Shown piece after piece: positions 26,307 through 32,922 of a stretch of 64,000 nt of DNA. Position numbers and translations under genes: made by a program. Under the pieces are notes generated by a model. It was not told the DNA's origin and did not search any database. It saw only the letters and a program-made list of their open reading frames with translations. The number at the start of each line of letters is the position of its first letter. Within the stretch, counting starts at the first letter, position 1. The stretch spans positions 392,182-456,181 of the forward strand of contig NZ_AULS01000002.1 in assembly GCF_000422405.1 (NCBI RefSeq), given 5' to 3'. Source of the DNA: Microbacterium luticocti DSM 19459 (lineage in GTDB: Bacteria; Actinomycetota; Actinomycetes; Actinomycetales; Microbacteriaceae).

Positions 26307-27400
26307 CCCGCCTGGCCGCCGTCGTGCGCGAGGCCGCGGCATCGGCCCGCTCCGGCCCGGTCGCCTCGATCCTGACGATCCTGATGGTCACCGGCATGAT
26401 CCTCGCGATCATGCTCACCACCGGCCGCACCGTCGGCAACGAGCAGCAGGTCCTCGGGCAGATCGACTCCGCCGGCACCCGCACCATCATGATCCGCGCC
26501 GGCGACGAGGCCGGCATCACCACCAGCGTGCTGAACCGTATCGCCGGGATCGACGGCATCCAATTCGCCGCCGCGTTCTCGACCGCCATCGACACCACCA
26601 ACAGCCGCATCCCCGGCGGCACCCTCGTCCCCGCCCGCTACGCGTACGGCACCCACCTGACCGCCCTCGGCATCCCCGCCCGCATCCCGGTTCCCGGTCA
26701 ACTCGCCTACGCGTCACCCGAAGCGCTCACCCAGCTCGGCATGCCCGACGCGGCCGGCGGCATCACGCTCACCACCGGCGCGCAGTACAGCATCGGCGGC
26801 ACCCTGCACACACCGGCGTACCTGGCGGACTTCGAGCCCGTCATGCTCATCCCCCGCACCCCCGACGGCACCGAGCCGGTCAACATCCTGCTCGTGATCG
26901 CCGACACCCCCGAACTGGTCGGACCGGTCACCACCGCCGTCACCGGCGTGCTCGCCGCCACCGACCCCGGCAAGATCACCGTCGAGACCTCCGAAGCACT
27001 CGCCACGCTGCGCGGCCTCATCCAAGGACAGCTCGCCGGGTTCGGCCGCGGTCTCGTGCTCGCCCTGCTCGCCGTCGCCGGCGTGCTCATCGCGATCCTG
27101 CTGTACGGCCTGGTGATGATGCGGCGCAAAGACTACGGGCGCCGCCGCGCCCTCGGCGCCACCCGCGCCCTGATCATCGGCCTGCTGCTCACCCAGACGG
27201 CGATCCTGGCCGCGATCGGCATCACCGCCGGGGTGCTCGCCGCCACCGTCATCCTGCTGGCCACCGGCGACCCCCTGCCCGGCATCGCGTTCGTCGGTGC
27301 CCTCGCGGTGCTCACCGTGGTTGTGTGCCTGCTCGCCGCCCTGCTGCCCGCGCTGGTGGCCAGCCGCCGCGAACCCATCAGAGAACTGCGCGTGCCCTGA
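26303..27400 (+). CDS. FtsX-like ABC permease (MacB type)
   Basis: GTG 26303 gives 365 residues. There is one N-terminal membrane helix (ASILTILMVTGMILAIML), an extracytoplasmic domain of about 200 residues, and three C-terminal helices (LVLALLAVAGVLIAILLYGL, LLLTQTAILAAIGITAGV, LAVLTVVVCLLAALLPALVA). The conserved cytoplasmic loop MRRKDYGRRRALGATR is present, and the end is ASRREPIRELRVP. This four-helix plan is the MacB/FtsX fold. It completes the adaptor-ATPase-permease operon. The last 24 bases closely match a gene-less stretch at 32213-32236. Confidence 0.92.
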   Translation: MTRLAAVVREAAASARSGPVASILTILMVTGMILAIMLTTGRTVGNEQQVLGQIDSAGTRTIMIRAGDEAGITTSVLNRIAGIDGIQFAAAFSTAIDTTNSRIPGGTLVPARYAYGTHLTALGIPARIPVPGQLAYASPEALTQLGMPDAAGGITLTTGAQYSIGGTLHTPAYLADFEPVMLIPRTPDGTEPVNILLVIADTPELVGPVTTAVTGVLAATDPGKITVETSEALATLRGLIQGQLAGFGRGLVLALLAVAGVLIAILLYGLVMMRRKDYGRRRALGATRALIIGLLLTQTAILAAIGITAGVLAATVILLATGDPLPGIAFVGALAVLTVVVCLLAALLPALVASRREPIRELRVP

Positions 27401-27461
27401 GTCGTCGATGCCGGGCGAGACCGACCCGGTGTGAACAGACGACGGATGCCGCAGGTTCGGG

Positions 27462-28625
27462 CTACTTGCGGCCGGTCACCTCACGGGCGACGATCTCGCG
27501 CATGACCTCGTTCGTGCCGCCGTAGATGCGGTGCACACGGGCGTCGGCCCAGGCGCGGGCGATGGGGTACTCGAGCATGTACCCGTACCCGCCGTGCAGC
27601 TGCACGCCCAGGTCGAGAAGCTCCCACTCGCGCTCGGTGGCCCAGAACTTGACCTTCGCGGCCTCTTCGGGGCTGAGCTTGCGGTCCTTGTAGAGCATGA
27701 TCGCGCGGTCGACGTACGCCCACATCACGTCGACGGTGGTGGCCATGTCGGCCAGGGCGAAGCGCGTGTTCTGGAAGTCGGCGACCGGCTGCCCGAACGC
27801 CTCGCGGCTCAGCGTGTAGTCGAGCGTCCACTTCAGCGCGGCCTCTCCGGCGGCAGCTGCGGCCACCCCGATCGACAGGCGCTCCAGCGGCAGGTTCATC
27901 ATCAACTGGATGAAGCCGCGCCCCTCGACACCGCCGATGAGGTTCGCGTCGGGCACGAACACGTCGGTGAAGCTCAGCTCGGCGGTGTCCCAGCCGTGGA
28001 ATCCGACCTTGTTCAGCTTCTTGCCGTGCTCGAAGCCTTCCATGCCGTCTTCGATCAGCACCAGGCTGAACGCGTCGGGGCGGTTGCCCTCGCCGGTCTT
28101 GACGAACGTGACGACCACGTCGGCGGTCTTGCCGCTGGAGATGAACGTCTTCGCGCCGTTGACCAGGTAGCCGCCGTCGACCTTCTTGGCGGTCGTCTTG
28201 ATGCCGCGCAGGTCGGAGCCTGCGCCCGGCTCGGTCATCGCCAGGGCGCCGAGCACCTCGCCGGTGGCCATCTTGGGCAGCCACTTCTGCTTCTGCTCGT
28301 CGGTGCCCATGTGCACCAGGTAGGGCACGGCCAGGTCGTCCTGGATGCCGAGCGCACCGGCCAGCGAGCCGTTGCCGGACGCGATGGTCTCTTCGAGCAC
28401 GATCGCGCGGAAGCGGTAGTCCTGCAGCATGCCGGCGCCGCCGAACTCTTCGGGCACGCTCAGCCCGATGATGCCGGCTTCACCGGCGGCGAGCATCGTC
28501 TCACGGTCGATCTCGCCGTCCGCATCCCACTTCTCGCGCTTGTCGTTCGTGGCGTAGCGCTTGATGAACTCCTTGACGACGTCGCGGAACGCCTCGTGGT
28601 CCTCGTCGTAGATCTGCCGTTCCAT
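27462..28625 (-). CDS. Acyl-CoA dehydrogenase
   Basis: ATG 28625 follows GAGAGAGG. The 387-residue length is typical. Visible motifs are ALAMTEPGAGSDLRGIKTTA (FAD/substrate site, about residue 123), the catalytic-base region, RERFGQ-like SREAFGQPVADFQNTRFALAD, and YGYMLEYPIARAWADARVHRIYGGTNEVM at the end (with the adenine-binding loop). It oxidises acyl-CoA to enoyl-CoA and passes electrons to ETF in beta-oxidation or branched amino-acid breakdown. It is an isolated gene, so the substrate is unclear. A TAGCAT hexamer upstream may be the -10. Confidence 0.94.
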   Translation of the reverse strand: MERQIYDEDHEAFRDVVKEFIKRYATNDKREKWDADGEIDRETMLAAGEAGIIGLSVPEEFGGAGMLQDYRFRAIVLEETIASGNGSLAGALGIQDDLAVPYLVHMGTDEQKQKWLPKMATGEVLGALAMTEPGAGSDLRGIKTTAKKVDGGYLVNGAKTFISSGKTADVVVTFVKTGEGNRPDAFSLVLIEDGMEGFEHGKKLNKVGFHGWDTAELSFTDVFVPDANLIGGVEGRGFIQLMMNLPLERLSIGVAAAAAGEAALKWTLDYTLSREAFGQPVADFQNTRFALADMATTVDVMWAYVDRAIMLYKDRKLSPEEAAKVKFWATEREWELLDLGVQLHGGYGYMLEYPIARAWADARVHRIYGGTNEVMREIVAREVTGRK

Positions 28626-28878
28626 GGCGTGTGGAACCTCTCTCTTCGGTGGGGCGGACGGGCGTGAACCATCCGCACACACGATGCTACGCGGCATCCA
28701 GTGTCACCGCCGATGGCATTCAGTACCACCTACAACGAAACGGCGGATGCCACGGCCCACGCTCGTCGGTGTGTACAACACGGCCCGTGGCCGAGAATCC
28801 GCGGGCGGCTCGTGGTAGGGGCTACGCGGTGGATGCCGTCGGGTGATCGGCGACGGTGCGCCGGGCGCACCGCGGGGC

Positions 28879-30180
28879 TCAGTGCGCGTAGTCGGGTGCG
28901 GCCGGCAGGCCGAAGAACTCCTCGAGGGTGTGGAATCCGCCGTCGTGGTAGGCGGTGGCCAGCTCGGTGCCGATGTAGCGCAGATGCCAGGGCTCGGGCA
29001 GGTAGCCGGTCACGCCGGTGTGCCCCTTCTCGTAGCGCACGATCCAGCCGTACTGCCACGCGTGGGCGACGATCCAGTCGCCCTGCGGGGTTCCGGCGAG
29101 GTCGTCGAGCGTGCCGCATCCGCCGTTGCAGGCGACCACGTCGCCGGTCAGGCCGGACTGGTGCTCGCTGTACCCCGGGCGGGCGCTGACCAGGTCGGCC
29201 TTCTCGGTGCCGCGCATGTCGACCTGCACGCCGTACGACTGCTTCTGCGTCTTGTACGAGCGGTACCCGCTCTGCAGGGCGATCTCTCCGGCCCCGTCGG
29301 CACGGGCGGCCGCGACCATGCGCGTCAGCGCGGCGGCCGCGTCGGCGCGCAACTCACCGCCGACGATCGAGCGCACTTTGTCGGGAACGGTCAACGGCGA
29401 GGGGGTGTAGTCGATCGGGTCGAACGGTCGCAGCTTGTCGACGACGACCCAGGCATGTGCCGGGTCGCTCAGTGAGACGCAGGGCGCGCGCCCCTCGGCG
29501 ACCGCCGTGCGGAACTCGTCGGCACCCCCGGCCGCACGGATCGCCGCGGCGTCGTCGTGCGCGGCGAGCGCCGTGGTGAACGCGGGGATGTCGCACACGT
29601 CGAGCGAGGCGACCTCGACGAGGGGTGCGGACTGCTCGGTGGTCACCGGCGGCAAGGATGTCGCCGGTGTCGGGGTCGCGGCATCCGCCCTCGTGCCGTC
29701 GACCTGCGAGGCGATGATGTCGGCGGTCGCGGCGGGCGGTCGCAGCGGGTCGGGGCCGCGATCCGACAGTGCCATCGCGGTGCCGGCGGTGCCGCCGGCG
29801 AGGATGAGCACGGATGCCGCGGCCAGCACGGCCCGCGCGGGCAGCGCGGCCGTGCGGCGGGCGTGACGCATGCGGGGCACCGTGTGGGATCCGTTCAGCA
29901 AGGGGGCAGCCGCGACGGCGATCGGCCGGGTGCGCAGCGCGCGCACGGGCGGGGGCGGCGGCTTGAAGATGGGCGGATGGTCCTGCACCGCATCGGCGGG
30001 GGCCGAGCTGGCCGGGGTGGTGACGACCGGGATGGGCACGGTCGCCACGCCCATGTCGGCGTCGGCGGGGTCGACCTCGGCGCGCGCGGCGACCTCGCGC
30101 GTCGCGCGTTCGCGTGCCTCGCGCAGCGCACGCCGGGTCAGCGGTGCGCGCGAAGACTCGTGCGGGTCGGGAACCGTCAC
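28879..30180 (-). CDS. D-alanyl-D-alanine carboxypeptidase, VanY/peptidase M15 family
   Basis: From GTG 30180 the product is 433 residues. A cytoplasmic N-terminal region of about 115 residues, rich in Pro and Ala, is followed by one membrane helix (AVLAAASVLILAGGTAGTAM). The extracellular catalytic domain has QSGYRSYKTQKQSY, RPGYSEHQSGLTGDV (zinc His and Asp) and LPEPWHLRYIG (second zinc His and base). It trims the terminal D-Ala from peptidoglycan stem peptides. The frame stays open upstream to 30285 but without recognisable coding signal. The downstream flank to 28626 has no gene. Confidence 0.88.
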   Translation of the reverse strand: MTVPDPHESSRAPLTRRALREARERATREVAARAEVDPADADMGVATVPIPVVTTPASSAPADAVQDHPPIFKPPPPPVRALRTRPIAVAAAPLLNGSHTVPRMRHARRTAALPARAVLAAASVLILAGGTAGTAMALSDRGPDPLRPPAATADIIASQVDGTRADAATPTPATSLPPVTTEQSAPLVEVASLDVCDIPAFTTALAAHDDAAAIRAAGGADEFRTAVAEGRAPCVSLSDPAHAWVVVDKLRPFDPIDYTPSPLTVPDKVRSIVGGELRADAAAALTRMVAAARADGAGEIALQSGYRSYKTQKQSYGVQVDMRGTEKADLVSARPGYSEHQSGLTGDVVACNGGCGTLDDLAGTPQGDWIVAHAWQYGWIVRYEKGHTGVTGYLPEPWHLRYIGTELATAYHDGGFHTLEEFFGLPAAPDYAH

Positions 30181-30324
30181 CCGCCCTATTCTGCCCCTGA
30201 CAACCTGAACATGCGAGCAGAACGCGCCCGCTTCGACCCTTCGCCCGCTCTCGTCGGCACTCATTCGGATGTCTGTTCTCCACACGTCACGCGGTTCCGG
30301 GCGCGCCGGCTGCCGCGCCCGCCG

Positions 30325-32118
30325 TCACCGGTGCCAGGGGCCCGAGGCTCTGCCCGGGGTCTGGCCGCGGGTCCACCACTGCGCGGTGTAGGTGACGCCG
30401 CGGTGGATCACCTGATCGCCCGCCCGGTACACCCGGTCGGGGTACCACTGCTGCACGGTCGCCGGGTCGACACCGCAGGCGGTCAGTGTCGACCACGGTC
30501 CGGCCGACGCAGCCCCCGGCTGCTCGCCCTTCGCGTACCAGAGTGCCTCATACACGTGGCCGTCGAGGTACACGCGGTCGCCGCCGTGATAGGTGCGCTG
30601 CGCATTCCACGCACGCGCCTTCGCATTCGGGGTGGTGCGGCACGACACCGGCGACCGGCCCGCCACCGGTCCGCGCGGCGCCGCGCGCAGCACCGTCGCC
30701 GCCGCGGCGGGCAGATCGCCGCGCACGTCCTGACCCAGGTCCCAGAAGTCGACGCCGCCCAGCCCCAGCCGGGTCGCCCACCTCGTCTTCTCGGCGACGG
30801 CGAACGGGTCGTCGAACGACCAGAACTGCCCCGTCGCCGGGTCGTATCCCCATGTCGCGTTGAATTCGCCGCCCGCCGTGTAGTCGTGGTGCACCTGCAA
30901 CCCGCGGGCCTTCAGCGCATCCCACGACTGCTGACCGATGCCGACACCTGACGCCCACGGCCGGGCCGCGGCATCCTTCCAGCCCTGCCCATAGGCGGGC
31001 ATGCCGAGGTTCAGCTGTGCCGGATCGATCCCGGCCTGCGTGTACGACGCGACGATCGTGTCGAGCCCCAGCCCCCAGTTGTGGGCGGCATCGCCGTGGA
31101 TGCCGGCCTGATAGCCGGTCGTGTCGGCCCACGACCCCCACAGGTCGTACCCCTGCAGGTTGCCGTAGTCCAGGTCGTGGAACAGCGCGGGTACGTTCCA
31201 GCCGCCCGCGGTGATCACGGTGGGGCTCGCCGGCAAGAAGGCCGAGATCTCGTAATGCCGGCCCGTCGTGGCCGTCAGGGCGTCGAGCTGACGGCGCAGC
31301 TCGTGCACGAACGCGAGGAAATTCGCCGCATCGTGCTGCTCGTCGACGGAGTTGCCGGCCTGTTGCGCCCAGCTCGGCGCGCCCGGCCACTCCCAGTCCA
31401 GGTCGAAGCCGTCGAACACACCGGCTGCCGCGCCTGGCCCGCCGCGCCCGTCGATGACCGGCAGGTTGCCCTTGATGTACAGATCGATGCAGCTGGATGC
31501 CAGTTGCTCGCGCCGCTGCGGGGTCGACACCGCCGCCGAGAACGACGCCGAGTACGACCACCCGCCGAGCGAGATGTTGACCTTCAGATCGGGGTGCAGC
31601 CGCTTGAGTTGGCGCAGCTGGTTGAACGTGCCGGCGAGCTTCTGCGTGGCGGTGTCGGCGATGCCCAGCACCGAGTCGGCGGCCGAGTACGTGCGTACGA
31701 AGTCGTCGCGCGCCGACCCGGCGGCCTCGGTCTGACCGGCTGGGCCGGCTGCGGCATCCGACGCGAAACAGGTGTACGGCCGGGTATCGTCCAGTCCCTG
31801 TGCGCCGGCGCGGCGGGCGTCGTCCAGCGCCTGCTGCGACCCGGCGATGTTGCCGAACGCGTAGTCGAGATGGGTGATGTTGCGCGAGGTCGCGCTGCCG
31901 ACGAACAGGCGCTTGAGCGTCGCCTTCGCGCCGCCCGTCGCCTGCCAGCCGCCGTAGTAGGCGACGCTGCGATAGCCGTTCAGGCTCGTCGTGCCGGCAT
32001 CCACGTCGGCGACGGATGCCGGTGCGGCAGCCGCAGGCAGGGCCGCCAGTGCCCCGGCGACCAGGGCGCCGACGACGGCGGCCACCAGGGCGGACAAGCG
32101 GTGGGACACGCGCGCCAT
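30325..32118 (-). CDS. Secreted chitinase, GH18 with two C-terminal chitin-binding modules
   Basis: ATG 32118 begins a Sec signal peptide (MARVSHRLSALVAAVVGALV ... ALPAAAAPAS). The GH18 barrel follows with NISLGGWSYSASFSAAV and the catalytic DGFDLDWEWPG (DxxDxDxE with the acid Glu), then YDLWGSW and DFWDLGQDV. The C-terminus holds two small aromatic modules of carbohydrate-binding family 5/12 type (WNAQRTYHGGDRVYLDGHVY and WYPDRVYRAGDQVIHRGVTY). It cuts beta-1,4-GlcNAc chains outside the cell. The 597-residue length fits. TACTCT stands six bases before the ATG, so the start is probably leaderless. Confidence 0.94.
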   Translation of the reverse strand: MARVSHRLSALVAAVVGALVAGALAALPAAAAPASVADVDAGTTSLNGYRSVAYYGGWQATGGAKATLKRLFVGSATSRNITHLDYAFGNIAGSQQALDDARRAGAQGLDDTRPYTCFASDAAAGPAGQTEAAGSARDDFVRTYSAADSVLGIADTATQKLAGTFNQLRQLKRLHPDLKVNISLGGWSYSASFSAAVSTPQRREQLASSCIDLYIKGNLPVIDGRGGPGAAAGVFDGFDLDWEWPGAPSWAQQAGNSVDEQHDAANFLAFVHELRRQLDALTATTGRHYEISAFLPASPTVITAGGWNVPALFHDLDYGNLQGYDLWGSWADTTGYQAGIHGDAAHNWGLGLDTIVASYTQAGIDPAQLNLGMPAYGQGWKDAAARPWASGVGIGQQSWDALKARGLQVHHDYTAGGEFNATWGYDPATGQFWSFDDPFAVAEKTRWATRLGLGGVDFWDLGQDVRGDLPAAAATVLRAAPRGPVAGRSPVSCRTTPNAKARAWNAQRTYHGGDRVYLDGHVYEALWYAKGEQPGAASAGPWSTLTACGVDPATVQQWYPDRVYRAGDQVIHRGVTYTAQWWTRGQTPGRASGPWHR

Positions 32119-32130
32119 CCTGGCAGAGTA
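32119..32130 (-). promoter_or_regulatory. Leaderless -10 (TACTCT) of the chitinase gene
   Basis: TACTCT is followed by six bases and ATG 32118 on the minus strand. Confidence 0.5.
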
Positions 32131-32194
32131 TCGCCCGGGGCGGAATACCCGCACCCGGTGTGCGCCGGGCATATCCGGCTCCTCAGCCCGAGCC

Positions 32195-32236
32195 GCCAGG
32201 CGGCGGGGACCCATCAAAGAACTGCGCGTGCCGTAG
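32195..32236 (+). pseudogene. C-terminal remnant of an FtsX-type permease
   Basis: The plus frame ending at TAG 32234-32236 reads ARRRGPIKELRVP. This matches the end of the MacB-type permease at 26303-27400 (ASRREPIRELRVP) at the protein level, and 22 of the last 24 bases also match. No upstream part of such a gene remains. Confidence 0.5.
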
Positions 32237-32305
32237 ACAGGCGGCGATCGTACGGGCGGAAACCGTGACGAGATCGCCTGCGACGGATGTCGGCGATGCT
32301 GGGCC

Positions 32306-32392
32306 GTGCACAACTGCGGGGATCGTGCACGACACGCCGCAGCAACGGCACCCGCCCTCGGCGTGTCGCCGAAAATCCCCGCAGTTGTGCAC
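32306..32392. repeat. Composite palindrome element, copy C
   Basis: The outer arms GTGCACAACTGCGGGG (32306-32321) and CCCCGCAGTTGTGCAC (32377-32392) are identical to copy A. The inner arms are CGACACGCCG (32330-32339) and CGGCGTGTCG (32359-32368). The 19-base loop is unrelated to the other two copies. Orientation is the same as A and B. Confidence 0.9.
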
Positions 32393-32520
32393 GCGGCGGG
32401 CATCGGGGGCCGGCCCGGGGCGGCGGCGGGCCCGGGGCGAGGGCAGGCATCGGGGGCCGACTCGGGGCGGGGACGGGGGCGCGCGTACCCGGGAGGCCCG
32501 GAGGCCCCGGTCGGCGCCCG
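32393..32520. repeat. Degenerate GC-rich tandem repeat beside copy C
   Basis: Imperfect units such as GGGCATCGGGGGCCGGCCCG and GGCATCGGGGGCCGACTCGG, separated by GGGGCGGCGGGC-type runs, extend rightwards from palindrome copy C. No coding signal is seen. Confidence 0.6.
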
Positions 32521-32716
32521 CGGAATGCGGGCCGGCGCTTCTGCTGGATCTGCACCGCCGTCGGCCCGGACGCGGTCTTCACACGCCGCACGAACGATTC
32601 CACCAGAGTCATCCACGGACCAGACTTAGTGCCCCACGACTTAGTGCCCCATGCGAGCACCAAGAACCCCGAGAAACCAACGATCACAAGGCGGCGCGGG
32701 GACCAGACCACCGAAA

Positions 32717-32839
32717 GTGGCACGAGTCAGGTCGGACGTGGCACGAGTCAGGTCGGACATGGACGAGTCAGGTCGGACGTGGATCGTGTCAGGTCGGACG
32801 TGGATCGAGTCAGGTCGGACGTGGGTCGTGTCACGCTCG
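32717..32839. repeat. 21-bp tandem repeat, about six copies
   Basis: The unit GTGGCACGAGTCAGGTCGGA plus C runs at 32717, 32738, 32759 (20 bases), 32779, 32800 and 32821 (partial). The TCAGGTCGGAC half is invariant in the first five units. All three forward frames are open across it, so apparent short peptides here are by-products of the repeat. There are no spacers, so it is not CRISPR. Confidence 0.9.
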
Positions 32840-32880
32840 TAGTAGCCGACTTCGACCGACGGCGGCGGGGAATACCCGCG

Positions 32881-32916
32881 CCGGTGTGCGCCGGGCATCT
32901 CCCCGGCGCGCACCGG
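32881..32916. terminator. Strong hairpin after the DEAD-box helicase gene
   Basis: The arms CCGGTGTGCGCCGGG (32881-32895) and CCCGGCGCGCACCGG (32902-32916) pair with one G-T type mismatch around a 6-base loop, seven bases beyond the helicase stop on the minus strand. There is no T-run, so it is a stem-only terminator or an mRNA end stabiliser. Confidence 0.5.
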
Positions 32917-32922
32917 TGCCGC

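Larger units (their letters stand above)
32141..32900. repeat. Imperfect direct repeat flanking a gene-free 0.7-kb segment
   Basis: GGAATACCCGCACCCGGTGT at 32142 (continuing GCGCCGGGCAT) and a near-identical copy starting at 32869 with a two-base difference bracket the stretch that holds palindrome copy C and the 21-bp tandem array. The bracketed segment has no recognisable gene and an unusual base composition. Confidence 0.6.

Noticed and set aside
32717..32839. CRISPR array
   Set aside because: The repeats are directly adjacent without spacers and no cas genes are present.
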